DNA of 42,775 nt from the NCBI GenBank assembly GCA_027317185.1, contig DAHVFB010000015.1:1-42775 (forward strand), written 5' to 3'. Source of the stretch: Deltaproteobacteria bacterium. GTDB taxonomy: Bacteria; Desulfobacterota; Binatia; Binatales; Binataceae. Both the position numbers and the translations under genes were made by a program. How positions within the stretch are numbered: position 1 is the stretch's first letter; each line of letters opens with the position of its first letter. Under the pieces are notes generated by a model. That model saw nothing but the letters and a program-made list of their open reading frames with translations, was not told where the DNA came from and did not search any database. Shown piece by piece: positions 14,856-23,900 of this stretch.

Positions 14856-17282
14856 TTAGTTTCCGCCCGCCGCCGCCTGCGTCTGAACCTGTTCGTGTTT
14901 CACCACGAACTTGGGCCGCGCCCAGGCAATGTAGCAAGGCAGAACCAATACACCGGCAATCATGTTCGTGCCCATCAGGAACATCAACAGCACGCTCATT
15001 TCGCTATGAAACAGCAACGGTGAGAAGGCCCACAACGCGATGCCGCCCACCATCACCGAGAACGTGCTGAAAACCGACGTACCGGTCTTGGTGATCGCGA
15101 TTCTGATGGCCTCGTTCAGCGACATCCCGCCGATCACTTCATCTCTGATGCGCGCCACGGTGTAGATGCCATAATCGATACCTAATCCGATACCGAGCGA
15201 TATGACCGGGATGGTATCGATCGTGAGACCGATATCACGCAAGCGCAAATAGATGAACGCGCCGAAATTCGCCAGCACGCAGGCCAGCAGGAATAACAGC
15301 CCGGCGACCACCGAACGGAACGAAATCATCGAGAACAGACATACCGCAGCCAGCACGAACGTGATGTTGAGGAAGTCGAGCTGTTTCAGCACGTCGTCAG
15401 CGGCGGCATACAAACCGGCAGTGGATCCCAATGACAGAACCTTGATTTTATTCAGGTTCGGATCGCCGGATACCCGCTCCTTGACGAACTCGTTCAGGCG
15501 CTGCCGCAGCCGGTCAAGAGCCAGGGTGGTATGACCAGGCATCAGGATACGAATACAGGTGTCCTGAGCGGCGGGCGGCGCAAGATACTGTTCCATCTCG
15601 CCCGGCGCGGTAGCCGTGCTGTAGAGATACTGCAGGTTTCCCGAGAGCTGAATATCGTCGGGTATCGAGAGGAACTTCGGATGCCCGTAGTGCAGCATCA
15701 TGTTCGACGGCATGATGATCCGCGAAGCAAAAGTCACCACGCTATCGAGATCCCGATCCTGGAGCAGATAATTATGCAGATCGTTGCTCATGCGCAGGAT
15801 ACCGGGCGCGAGTGCCGATTGCGGATCGGGGAAGGGCGGCATATTAGCAACGATTACCCAGCCCTCGTCGGTCGGAAAATAATGATTGATCGCCATCAGG
15901 TCCCGATTGACCTTGGCGCTGGGGCGATATAGCGGAGTGCCCGCATAAACGTAACCCACCGGTTCACGCAAACCCGACGCGACCCCCCAGATCAGAACAA
16001 TCAAGGCGATCACCAGGATTGAGGCACGTCTGCGGCCTGGCGTGACCGGGATTTCGGCCAGTTTCGCGAACAGGCCCTCAATCCACATGTAGATTCCGGT
16101 TACACGCTTGGCCTCGCTACGCACTTCCGGCAGCGGCAAAAAGCTCATCAGGATGGGTTGGAATACAAATACCATCGTGAGGCTTCCAGCCAGCCACACC
16201 GCGCCGGCGAAGCCGATGTGCTCAAGCACGGGAATTCCGCCTAGCGCGATGAACACAATGCCGGCGATATCGGCGATGATCGACAGAAATCCCGGCGGCA
16301 GCATCTGATCGGTGGTCGCGATACAGGCTGCGTACTTATCGCGCAGGCGATCGATTTCGTCGTAGTACCGGCCCTGCCACTGAATCCCGTGACTGACGTC
16401 TCTGGCGGTCAGAATAAACGGGATGACCAGCATGACAGGATCGAAGTCGTAGCCCATCAGACCGACGAATCCCAAGCCCCAGATGGCCGAGAACGTGCCG
16501 GTGACGATCGGAGCCCACCACCGGCTGCGTTGCGCCAGGAACAGGTAAAGGATCAGGATCATCGCGATTACCGACGCAACCAGAATCGTTACGACGGCGG
16601 GTTCGTAATAGTAGCCATACCCACGCACGATCGGTTCGCCGGCGACGAAGATCTCATGGTTGGGATCCTGATATTTCTTGACCAGTCCCCGAATGTCGAA
16701 AAACAGCTCTTTGTAGTTGAACCCTTCTTCATTGAACGAGGCGCGTACCACCGCCGCCCGGTTGTCGGGACTGACCAGCGAGCCGATTCGATCGCGATAG
16801 ATCGTGACATTACGCTTGAGCAGGTCGAGTTCGGCCTGGCCGTTGGGCAGGTTCGGGTACATGAAGGTCTTGGCTACCAAGGCGCCGGGCACCGCTTTCG
16901 CGTAGGTGACGCGATAGGAAGCGAGCGAAAAGACCTCGTTATGATTGACGCCTGGCAAGCGGTTAATGTCGCGGGTCAAGTCCTGGATGATCTTGAGGGT
17001 CGGCGTGTTGAAAATATCGCCATTTTTAACCTCAACCATGAAGGTAACCGTATCGGCCCCGCCAAAAGCCGCATACTTGTTGGTCAACAGGACGTTAGGA
17101 TGGTTGCGTGGGAAAAAATCGACGAAACGGGTCGCGATTTTCACCTGCGACGCGCAATACAGCATCCACAACGTGAAAAGAAGCAGAAAACCGCCAATGA
17201 ACCAGCGGAAACGAAGAATGTTTTCGCCGAATTTAAAATACCGTAATAGCGAATTCTCGCCGGGTGCGCTGCCGTGGCTCAT
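14856..17282 (-). CDS. RND/MMPL family transporter
   Basis: This is an inner-membrane proton-driven transporter of 808 residues, in the sterol-sensing/MMPL branch of the RND superfamily that includes hopanoid and lipid exporters. One helix near residues 26-45 is followed by a periplasmic domain. A first helical bundle follows (about residues 225-400: VVTILVASVIAMILILYLFL and similar), then a second periplasmic domain and a second bundle containing DTIPVISLGIGLGIDYGIYTVARIRDE, the conserved proton-relay region with Asp in the helix. The ATG at 17282 overlaps the upstream YCF48 stop (ATGA). An open frame runs further upstream but lies inside that gene. It probably works with the DUF1329 and YCF48-like proteins. 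Confidence 0.92.
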   Translation of the reverse strand: MSHGSAPGENSLLRYFKFGENILRFRWFIGGFLLLFTLWMLYCASQVKIATRFVDFFPRNHPNVLLTNKYAAFGGADTVTFMVEVKNGDIFNTPTLKIIQDLTRDINRLPGVNHNEVFSLASYRVTYAKAVPGALVAKTFMYPNLPNGQAELDLLKRNVTIYRDRIGSLVSPDNRAAVVRASFNEEGFNYKELFFDIRGLVKKYQDPNHEIFVAGEPIVRGYGYYYEPAVVTILVASVIAMILILYLFLAQRSRWWAPIVTGTFSAIWGLGFVGLMGYDFDPVMLVIPFILTARDVSHGIQWQGRYYDEIDRLRDKYAACIATTDQMLPPGFLSIIADIAGIVFIALGGIPVLEHIGFAGAVWLAGSLTMVFVFQPILMSFLPLPEVRSEAKRVTGIYMWIEGLFAKLAEIPVTPGRRRASILVIALIVLIWGVASGLREPVGYVYAGTPLYRPSAKVNRDLMAINHYFPTDEGWVIVANMPPFPDPQSALAPGILRMSNDLHNYLLQDRDLDSVVTFASRIIMPSNMMLHYGHPKFLSIPDDIQLSGNLQYLYSTATAPGEMEQYLAPPAAQDTCIRILMPGHTTLALDRLRQRLNEFVKERVSGDPNLNKIKVLSLGSTAGLYAAADDVLKQLDFLNITFVLAAVCLFSMISFRSVVAGLLFLLACVLANFGAFIYLRLRDIGLTIDTIPVISLGIGLGIDYGIYTVARIRDEVIGGMSLNEAIRIAITKTGTSVFSTFSVMVGGIALWAFSPLLFHSEMSVLLMFLMGTNMIAGVLVLPCYIAWARPKFVVKHEQVQTQAAAGGN

Positions 17283-18310
17283 TTTGACTCCGTAATCAGA
17301 TCCCAATGATCTCCGTTTGCGGTGCGCATGATCGTTCCACCCAGCCCAATCGCCAAGCCCAGATGCTGAGAAGAGCTCACTGCCGTCAGGTCCTGGAAAG
17401 TCGGATCCTTGGTCCGCCATTCACCGCCCGGTACACCTTCGAAAATAGTTCCCTCGGCGCCCGCCATCCATACGCTTCCGGTGTCGCTTGATGCGCTGGC
17501 GACACTGGCGCCATAGATTGAACGCTCGGTTGGCAGTTTGCCGTCCTGCCAGGTCTTACCGCCATCCTTGCTGGTCGCGATGACGCCGCTCTGACCTGCC
17601 ACTGTTACCGTGTTCGCGCCCTGCGGCACCACCACGAAGTATGGTGGCACGGTAAAATCCGCCACCTCGCCGCCGCGCTGAACCTTCCAGGTTTTACCAC
17701 CATCGCCGGAATGCAGGATAGTCTGGAATTCGCCCACCGCCCATCCATTCTGAGGATCGGCAAAGGCCACCGCATAGAACGTCAGATTGTTCATCTGCTG
17801 CATGGTCCAGTTTGCGCCGCCATCGTTGCTCCACAGCAGCGTGCCATGGTCGCCCACCACCGACACCTCGGTCGGGGTGACTGCGGCCACCGACAGCAAT
17901 TGCACCTTGGCCGGGCTGTGTTGCACGACCCAGGTATCGCCACCATCGCTCGTATGCATGATCAGTCCGAGCTCGCCCACGATCCATCCGCTCTTGCCAT
18001 CAGGCGCGAAGTTGATCGAGTAGAGGTCGATGTCCTGATGCATCTGACCGCCCGGACGGTCTTCGTTGAGCCGGCGGCGTGACCAGGTTCGCCCACCGTC
18101 GTGCGAGGTCAAAAGCAAGCCCGCGCTGCCAACCACATAGCAGTCGCTCGAGCCCGGTTTAATGGCGACGCCGAAAAGTTCCTCCCACGGCCTGATCACG
18201 AGGCTGCTGGGTTTAATTGGAGGCAGCGGCGGTTCACAGCCGACCAGGAGCACGAGAGCGAAAGCGACCGCGGCTAAACTTGTTAGAATCCTGAATTGTC
18301 TTATTCTCAC
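17279..18310 (-). CDS. YCF48/BNR-repeat lipoprotein
   Basis: This 343-residue protein has a lipoprotein signal (LVLLVGC, lipidated Cys at residue 25) and several beta-propeller repeats with Asp-box-like SHDGGRTW, TSDGGDTW, SNDGGANW, SGDGGKTW and SKDGGKTW motifs spaced about 45 residues apart. YCF48-like proteins were named from photosystem II assembly, but in heterotrophs the family is linked to RND and DUF1329 genes. It begins with a GTG at 18308-18310 and has no clear ribosome site. Its stop overlaps the transporter start, so they are translationally coupled. It is probably a periplasmic partner of the transporter. Confidence 0.88.
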   Translation of the reverse strand: MRIRQFRILTSLAAVAFALVLLVGCEPPLPPIKPSSLVIRPWEELFGVAIKPGSSDCYVVGSAGLLLTSHDGGRTWSRRRLNEDRPGGQMHQDIDLYSINFAPDGKSGWIVGELGLIMHTSDGGDTWVVQHSPAKVQLLSVAAVTPTEVSVVGDHGTLLWSNDGGANWTMQQMNNLTFYAVAFADPQNGWAVGEFQTILHSGDGGKTWKVQRGGEVADFTVPPYFVVVPQGANTVTVAGQSGVIATSKDGGKTWQDGKLPTERSIYGASVASASSDTGSVWMAGAEGTIFEGVPGGEWRTKDPTFQDLTAVSSSQHLGLAIGLGGTIMRTANGDHWDLITESK

Positions 18311-18508
18311 AGTTTTATTGAGCCTATTTACGTTTTATCTCACATTTCGGATTCAGAGCCGATCTCGATATACCTGCGGCAATTTCATTTCGCCACAGGT
18401 CTTCTCTCCCCCATCATGACCTCGCAGCTGACTTATGTTACTGGCCGATTAAAGCGCAGACCTTCGCTACCTTAAAATTCGCCTTATGGCAAGCCACTAG
18501 GCATTTTC

Positions 18509-18541
18509 ATTATATAATTTGCGGATCTTCGCCTGCGTCAA
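18509..18541 (-). promoter_or_regulatory. Candidate promoter of the YCF48-RND operon
   Basis: The gene-poor 18311-18585 stretch is AT-richer than its surroundings. On the minus strand it contains a perfect TATAAT (complement at 18509-18514) with TTGACG 21 bases upstream (18536-18541). The spacing is too long for a standard promoter and the leader would be about 200 bases, so this is tentative. Confidence 0.25.
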
Positions 18542-18585
18542 ACTGTCTGTCTCCCCCGTCCCCATGAGATGTCCCGGCGGTTGGT

Positions 18586-19626
18586 TCAGGCGTGTGGAAT
18601 ATTTAGAAACCGCAAGGCGTTAGACCCTCGCATAGCCGCAAGCTCGGCGATCTCGAAACCGCCGGCTTGCTCCGCCCGGTCGATAATCGCTCCCGGCGGA
18701 ATTTCGCGCGCATCGAACGGATAATCCGTTCCTACCATCAATTTCTCAGCGCCCAGGCGAGCTTTAAGCAACCGTAGATTATCAACGTCGTAAGTTAAGG
18801 TGTCGGCCCAAAACGAGCGTACAATCTCGAGCGGGCTGTGCGGCAGCCTGGATTTGGCAATCGTCGTATGCGCCCAGAAGTAGTCCATGCGCGGCACGGT
18901 CCAGCACAAGGCTCCGCCGCCATGGGCAAGACAAATTCTGAGATTCGGGATTTCCGACATCACACCGCCGAGAATCAGCGTGGCCGCAGCGAAAGTGGTT
19001 TCGCCCGGCATTCCGACCGTCTGATAAAGTCCGGGCAGGGCTGCGCGCTTATGCCGCTCCGGCACCGACCAGGGCTCGTTGGTGGGATGAACAAAGATCG
19101 GGCAGTTCAGATCGGCCGCGGTCTTGAAGAATGAGCGTAGTTCCGGGACATGAAAGCCCTTGCCGTCGACCGACGCGCCGAGCTCGATTCCCGCCAGCTT
19201 CAATTCCTTTCGCACCCGAATCAGCTCGCGCGTGGCAGCCTCGGGATCTTGCATCGGCACGGTACCGAGGCCAACGAAACGGCGCGGATGTTCGCTAACC
19301 ATCCGCGCAATCAAATCATTCTGATAACGAGACAACTCGGCGCACGCTGCGGCATCGCCCCAGTATCCGAAGGTGATCGGGGTTGGCGATAATACCTGGA
19401 TATCGACGCCTTCACGATCCATATCCTCGAGCCGGCGCGACAGATCCCACGCTTCGCTGCCGATCTTCCGGTAAGCGGAGCCGCCAACCACTATCTGTGC
19501 GGAGGAGCCGCCTTCTTTCTCCAATCGCGGCCAGCGCTCATCGCGATAGCGCTCCGCCATTGGTGGCAACTTTTCGGGAAAGATGTGAGTATGAAAATCG
19601 ACCCGTACGGCCTTACCCTCAGGCAT
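18586..19626 (-). CDS. Amidohydrolase, ACMSD-like decarboxylase
   Basis: This 346-residue metal-dependent amidohydrolase belongs to the alpha-amino-beta-carboxymuconate-semialdehyde decarboxylase (ACMSD) family. Metal ligands are His12 and His14 (DFHTH), His180 (FVHP), His235 (AHGGG) and Asp301 (GTDYPF). Their spacing, 168 residues from the first His to His180 and 66 from His235 to Asp301, agrees with ACMSD. Family members decarboxylate aromatic acids or ring-fission products. Next to an extradiol dioxygenase, it may remove a carboxylate from the ring-cleavage product of a carboxylated catechol. Start 19626 has GGGAGC ten bases upstream; a TTG at 19656 is less likely. The substrate is unproven. 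Confidence 0.88.
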   Translation of the reverse strand: MPEGKAVRVDFHTHIFPEKLPPMAERYRDERWPRLEKEGGSSAQIVVGGSAYRKIGSEAWDLSRRLEDMDREGVDIQVLSPTPITFGYWGDAAACAELSRYQNDLIARMVSEHPRRFVGLGTVPMQDPEAATRELIRVRKELKLAGIELGASVDGKGFHVPELRSFFKTAADLNCPIFVHPTNEPWSVPERHKRAALPGLYQTVGMPGETTFAAATLILGGVMSEIPNLRICLAHGGGALCWTVPRMDYFWAHTTIAKSRLPHSPLEIVRSFWADTLTYDVDNLRLLKARLGAEKLMVGTDYPFDAREIPPGAIIDRAEQAGGFEIAELAAMRGSNALRFLNIPHA

Positions 19627-19689
19627 TGAAGCGACAGCTCCCGTCCCACCGTGCAATTAAAAATTCCCTGACGCCAGCTTCAGCCGATC

Positions 19690-20712
19690 TCATTTGCCGG
19701 TTTCCACCCTGGCGCCGTCACCTTGACGCACTCCAAGCGCGCTGAGCGCCTGAGCCTCTCCCATCGGATGGGCGCCGCCGTTGATCCGGCTTGCGGCCGG
19801 CTGCGACAAGGGCTGCACTCCCTGCGAAAGACTGATTTCGGCCGTCCCCTTGCCAAAACCGGGACCGACCAGACGCCACATATCGAGGGTTTCCGGCATT
19901 GCGGGCAGCACTCGCGGCCGATGGGCTTCGTCAAGAATCTGCCCGTGTTCCCAGCAATATTCCACCGTCAAATTGTTGGCTTCATCGCGGAAGTAAATTG
20001 CGATCGAGCCCGACGGCGCATGTTTCAGAAGATCGTTTCGGAACGGCACATTGAGCGCCATCACATTGGCTCTTGCTCTCATCAGATCGTCGAGCGTCGG
20101 GACCAGGATGCACATGTGATCGACCTGCGTACGGGTGCCGCCGGTGCCGAACACCCCAATCGAATGATGATATTTATCGCCGCAGCGCATAAACGCGGCG
20201 GTACGTTCCACCCAATCGGAAATCTGAAAGCCGAGCAGATCGGTGTAAAAGGGAACCGATTTACTCGCATCTTTTTCCAGCAGCACCGTATGCAGCAACT
20301 TCGACATATGCACACGATGCGCATAGGTCGGCGCCATCGGCATGGTTACCATATCGGTGAAAAGCTCGATCATGATGCCATCGGGATCGCGAAATCGAAT
20401 ATATTGATCGACCCGCTCACGGCCCAACGTTCCGCTGCCGGCGCGTTCGACCTCGACTCCCGCGGCCTTGAGCCGCTTCTCCATCGCTTCCAGATCGCGT
20501 TCGTTTTCCATCTCGAACGCAACCCGGTTCACGCCTGGGGTCGTGCTTTGCCGCAGCACCAGCCAGTGATGCTGAATGCCGCCGGTCAAATAAGCGCAGC
20601 CTTCGCGCTCTTCAGTAACATCGAGATGGACGACATCCTGATAGAACCGAACCGAGGATTCGAGGTCGGCGACATCAAGCGCCAAATATCCTAATTGCCG
20701 TGGCTGTAACAT
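19690..20712 (-). CDS. VOC-family extradiol ring-cleavage dioxygenase (second, non-XylE)
   Basis: This 340-residue two-domain type I extradiol dioxygenase has Fe(II) ligands His141 (LLHTVLL), His199 (VDHMC) and Glu251 (TVEYCW). The N-terminal domain (residues 1-125) is a decayed vicinal-oxygen-chelate repeat and residues 135-260 form the catalytic one. About 60 residues of low-complexity tail follow. It differs clearly from the XylE-like enzyme at the other end of the cluster, so it probably has another substrate, for instance a carboxylated or otherwise substituted catechol. AAGGAGA five bases before the ATG is a strong start. It is followed by the ACMSD-like gene. Confidence 0.9.
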   Translation of the reverse strand: MLQPRQLGYLALDVADLESSVRFYQDVVHLDVTEEREGCAYLTGGIQHHWLVLRQSTTPGVNRVAFEMENERDLEAMEKRLKAAGVEVERAGSGTLGRERVDQYIRFRDPDGIMIELFTDMVTMPMAPTYAHRVHMSKLLHTVLLEKDASKSVPFYTDLLGFQISDWVERTAAFMRCGDKYHHSIGVFGTGGTRTQVDHMCILVPTLDDLMRARANVMALNVPFRNDLLKHAPSGSIAIYFRDEANNLTVEYCWEHGQILDEAHRPRVLPAMPETLDMWRLVGPGFGKGTAEISLSQGVQPLSQPAASRINGGAHPMGEAQALSALGVRQGDGARVETGK

Positions 20713-20872
20713 GGAAATCTCCTTACTTCGTGAAGATCCTCGATGGGTCCCGGATCGCCCTTTCCGCTTAGCACGTACCCCGGCAACCCTGCAACCTTTA
20801 GATCATTGCCCAAAGCGATCATTACCAAAGATCACTAAGAAATCTGCCCCATGATCGCTGCAACAGTCACCC

Positions 20873-21199
20873 TTATTTTTCCGGGGGGCCAACCAGAATC
20901 GTGTCGCCCTCGATTCTCACCGCATAGGCCGCGACCGGTTCCTTGCACGGCTCGGCAGTCGGTTCGCCGGTTTTGAGATCGAACGAGCCATCGTGCAACG
21001 GACACAGCACTTCGCAACTTTCGGTAAGTAATTCGCCCTGATCCAGCCATCCGCCCTGATGGCTGCACAAATTGTTGATCGCGTAATAATCGCCATCGAC
21101 GCATGCGATCAGAATGTCCTCATTTTCCGCTTTGACACTTAGCATCGTGCCTTCGGGAACTTGGCTTTTTTTGGCTGCTTCAACGAACTTGGTTAGCAT
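20873..21199 (-). CDS. Rieske-type [2Fe-2S] ferredoxin
   Basis: This 108-residue protein has a single Rieske domain, with cluster ligands Cys45-x-His47 and Cys66-x2-His69 (NLCSHQGG and LCPLHDGS). Such proteins carry electrons from a reductase to a ring-hydroxylating oxygenase. No oxygenase alpha subunit or reductase is encoded in this window, so the partner must be elsewhere, or the protein protects the ferrous extradiol enzymes as XylT-type ferredoxins do (XylT itself is a plant-type ferredoxin). The ATG at 21199 follows AGGA by 8 bases; a GTG just upstream is an alternative. It lies between the SDR and VOC genes. Confidence 0.93.
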   Translation of the reverse strand: MLTKFVEAAKKSQVPEGTMLSVKAENEDILIACVDGDYYAINNLCSHQGGWLDQGELLTESCEVLCPLHDGSFDLKTGEPTAEPCKEPVAAYAVRIEGDTILVGPPEK

Positions 21200-21256
21200 C
21201 ACTTCAATCCTACTGTGAGATAAATCCGCTATCCAGTCAGACTTTGGGCGGCGCTG

Positions 21257-22144
21257 TTAGAAAGGATAGGTCGCGCCACCCGTGACTGGTAAAACCTGCC
21301 CGGTGATATAAGAAGCGTCATCAGATGCCAAAAACGCGATTGCCGCAGCTTGTTCCTCGGCCCGCGCTTTACGGCCCATCGGCACTTCCTGTTTCACCGA
21401 TTCTCCGACTCCAAACACGCCCTTGCCGCCGAAAAAGCGATCACGTTCCAACACTTCCTCGGGCGGTAGATCGGGGGCCGCGACTCCCACCCCATAATCG
21501 CGGGGAATTACGCGATCGTCGGCGTCGGTTCCATGAGGCGCGACTACGTTGACGCGGATTCCATACCGCGCCGTCTCTTTCGCCAGCGAGGTGGTCAGAG
21601 CAATGACGCCGCCTTTAGCGGCCGCATATGGCACCCTGTATCTGCTGACGACTGCGGAAGTGGCGAGATTGACGATCGCACCCGAGCGCTGCTCGATCAT
21701 GTACGGCAATACTGACCAGCACAGCCACATGGGAGCCCAGAATGATCGATGGATTTCTTCTTCGATCTGCTCCGGCCGATAGTACTGAAAGGATTGCGCC
21801 CAGATAGTGCCGCCCACGATAACCGCGAGTACATCGATATGGCCGAACAGCTCTTTGGTGCGCGCCATCAGCGCCTCGCATTGCTTGCGATCGCGCAAAT
21901 CACCAACGAAAGACTCGGCGCGAACCCCGGCCGCGGTAAGCTCCGCCACCACCGCGGAAGCCGCCGCCTCGACGATATCGGCCACCATCACAATCGCCCC
22001 TTCTTCGCCAAAACGGCGCGCCGACGCCCGCCCGATGCCCTGGCCCGCGCCCGCCACGATCACCACCTTGTCGCGGAAACGGCGTGCGCCGCAGGCCAAT
22101 CGATCCAGCACCGGCCTTGATTCCCGATCCTCAGAGGCTGCCAT
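21257..22144 (-). CDS. SDR-family dehydrogenase, possible cis-dihydrodiol dehydrogenase
   Basis: This 295-residue short-chain dehydrogenase has the NAD-binding GAGQGIGRA loop near residue 32 and catalytic Tyr/Lys in YRVPYAAAKGG. The C-terminus ITGQVLPVTGGATYPF is typical. In a cluster with a Rieske ferredoxin and two extradiol dioxygenases, a dihydrodiol dehydrogenase producing a catechol (BenD-like) is the natural guess. Residues 205-245 form a longer than usual substrate loop (DADDRVIPRDYGVGVAAP and on). The N-terminus carries about 25 residues before the Rossmann strand. It lies 18 bases after the aldehyde dehydrogenase. Other SDR roles cannot be excluded. Confidence 0.83.
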   Translation of the reverse strand: MAASEDRESRPVLDRLACGARRFRDKVVIVAGAGQGIGRASARRFGEEGAIVMVADIVEAAASAVVAELTAAGVRAESFVGDLRDRKQCEALMARTKELFGHIDVLAVIVGGTIWAQSFQYYRPEQIEEEIHRSFWAPMWLCWSVLPYMIEQRSGAIVNLATSAVVSRYRVPYAAAKGGVIALTTSLAKETARYGIRVNVVAPHGTDADDRVIPRDYGVGVAAPDLPPEEVLERDRFFGGKGVFGVGESVKQEVPMGRKARAEEQAAAIAFLASDDASYITGQVLPVTGGATYPF

Positions 22145-22162
22145 TGTCGTCGACCTGACGGA

Positions 22163-23590
22163 CTAAATTTCCATCACGATGGCTTTAGGCTCGGTACAGA
22201 ATTCGCGCGAATATGAGCCGCCTTCACGACCCACTCCAGAATCGCCCACCCCGCCGAACGGCGCGCGCAGATCGCGGATGAAGAAGCAGTTCACCCACAC
22301 CGTGCCGGCGTGCAACGCGGCAGCCGCGCGATGGGCGCGGCGCAGGTTTTCGGTAAACACCATCGCATTGAGGCCATAAACCGTGTCGTTCGCCAGCTTG
22401 ATGCCTTCTTCCTCGCTCGAAAACCGATTCACCATCACCACCGGCCCGAAGATCTCTTCGCGGCAGGCGCGCGAGTTGAGCGGTGGATTGAGCACCACCG
22501 TCGGCTTTACCGACCAGCCTTCACCGATCCCCCCGGTCACGATTTCGCCGCCGTCTTTGGCGATCGCGTCGAAGTAGCTCGAAACTTTCTTAAAATGAGT
22601 CTCCGACGAAAGCGGACCGACCTGGGTCTTCGCCTCCATCGGATCGCCGATTACCATCTGTTTGGCGGCGCCGACAAATTTGTCGACGAAAGCGTCAAAA
22701 ATCTTATCCTGCACAAAGAGCCGGCTGCCGGCCAGGCAAACCTGACCCGCATTCGAGAAGATCGCGCGGATCGACCATGGCACCGCCTGATTCAGGTCGG
22801 CATCCTCGAACACCAGGTTGGCGCCCTTGCCGCCCAGCTCGAAGCTGACCGGGATCAGGTTTGCCGCAGCCGCGCGCGCAATCGCGCGTCCGGTGCCGGA
22901 TTCGCCCGTGAACGTAATCCGATCGACTTGGGGTGACTCGGTCAAAAACTGTCCCACCGATTCCGGACCGAAGCCCTGCACGACGTTGAGCACCCCCGGC
23001 GGCATTCCCGCCTCGAGCGCCAGCTTCGCCATGATCGAAGCGGAGCTGGGGGTGTCCTCGGCCGGCTTGAGCACCACCGTGTTGCCCCACGACAGCGGCG
23101 GCGCGATCTTCCAGGTCTCGAGCATCAGGGGGAAATTCCATGGCGCGATCGCCACCACCACGCCGGCCGGTTCGTAACGGGTATACATGTGATGGCCGGT
23201 GTCGGAGGGGAAGCTTTCGGCCGAAGCCAGCTTGGCGAAGTCCGCAAAAAAACGGAAATTGTGCGCCGAGCGAGGCACATCGGCGACCTTCATATCGGTG
23301 ACCGGCTTACCCATATCGCGGGAATCAGCCTCGGCCAGCTCGTCAACCTGACGCTCCATCAAATCCGCCAGCTTATGGAGTATTTTCGCTCGGGCCTGAT
23401 AGCCCATCCGCGGCCATGGACCTTCGTCAAAGGCGCGCCGGGCTGCCGTGATTGCGCGCTCGGCATCCATTCGCGATCCCAGCGCCACTTCCGCCCACGG
23501 CTTACGGGTGTAGGGATTAATACTCTCGAAACGCTTGCCGTCGAGCGATTCCACCTCGCGGCCATCGATCACATGCGGAACGAATTTCAT
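22163..23590 (-). CDS. Aldehyde dehydrogenase, probable 2-hydroxymuconic-semialdehyde dehydrogenase (XylG/DmpC type)
   Basis: This 475-residue NAD-dependent aldehyde dehydrogenase has Asn152 (PWNF), Lys175 (KPAE), Glu251 (ELGGKG) and Cys285 (GQVCLAGSR). Between the tautomerase and SDR genes, and with a catechol 2,3-dioxygenase upstream, it is expected to oxidise 2-hydroxymuconic semialdehyde to 4-oxalocrotonate (enol). The ATG at 23590 is favoured: GAGGCAGG lies 9 bases upstream, while the in-frame TTG at 23599 is too close. It is only distantly similar to the hydroquinone-cluster aldehyde dehydrogenase, so the two clusters did not arise by simple local duplication. Confidence 0.9.
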   Translation of the reverse strand: MKFVPHVIDGREVESLDGKRFESINPYTRKPWAEVALGSRMDAERAITAARRAFDEGPWPRMGYQARAKILHKLADLMERQVDELAEADSRDMGKPVTDMKVADVPRSAHNFRFFADFAKLASAESFPSDTGHHMYTRYEPAGVVVAIAPWNFPLMLETWKIAPPLSWGNTVVLKPAEDTPSSASIMAKLALEAGMPPGVLNVVQGFGPESVGQFLTESPQVDRITFTGESGTGRAIARAAAANLIPVSFELGGKGANLVFEDADLNQAVPWSIRAIFSNAGQVCLAGSRLFVQDKIFDAFVDKFVGAAKQMVIGDPMEAKTQVGPLSSETHFKKVSSYFDAIAKDGGEIVTGGIGEGWSVKPTVVLNPPLNSRACREEIFGPVVMVNRFSSEEEGIKLANDTVYGLNAMVFTENLRRAHRAAAALHAGTVWVNCFFIRDLRAPFGGVGDSGVGREGGSYSREFCTEPKAIVMEI

Positions 23591-23682
23591 CGTCGCCAAC
23601 CTGCCTCAGAAATCTACTCTTATGGATGTGGAACTCTGCTGATTGAGGGACGTCGAGCACTGACACGAACCCGGACGGTTGT

Positions 23683-23898
23683 TCAGGCCACCTTGGTTTT
23701 GGCCGACGCAGCGCGACGCTCCGCGATCGTGATACCGCCCTCGGCCCAGCTCGTGGCGGGCAACTCGCGGATAATTACTGAGATTGACTCGCGGGGCACG
23801 TTCAGGGTGGTTTCGACCGCCGCAGTCATCGCTTCGTGCAACGACCGAATCTGCTGTGGCGTCCGTCCTTCGATCATCGATACTTCGACCAGCGGCAT
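23683..23898 (-). CDS. 4-oxalocrotonate tautomerase family protein
   Basis: This 71-residue protein of the tautomerase superfamily becomes N-terminal proline after Met removal (MPLVEV). Against Pseudomonas 4-oxalocrotonate tautomerase, Pro1 and Arg11 (EGRTP) are present, but the position of Arg39 is Ser in ESISVII and Phe50 is Trp. An Arg at 35 may compensate. The pathway role is isomerisation of enol 4-oxalocrotonate to the keto form. The start at 23898 has GGAG 7 bases upstream and yields Pro1; a GTG at 23904 would put an extra residue pair before it and is rejected. The gene begins two bases after the upstream 4-oxalocrotonate decarboxylase stop. Confidence 0.9.
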   Translation of the reverse strand: MPLVEVSMIEGRTPQQIRSLHEAMTAAVETTLNVPRESISVIIRELPATSWAEGGITIAERRAASAKTKVA

Positions 23899-23900
23899 TC

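Noticed and set aside
19723..20694. Open frame of 323 codons on the plus strand
   Set aside because: Antisense to the extradiol dioxygenase whose iron ligands are intact; no support for a second gene.
18334..21224. Shared 11-mer TGTGAGATAAA (minus at 18334-18344, plus at 21214-21224) as a common operator
   Set aside because: Matches of this length are expected by chance many times in a window of this size, and the two copies have opposite orientation relative to the genes.
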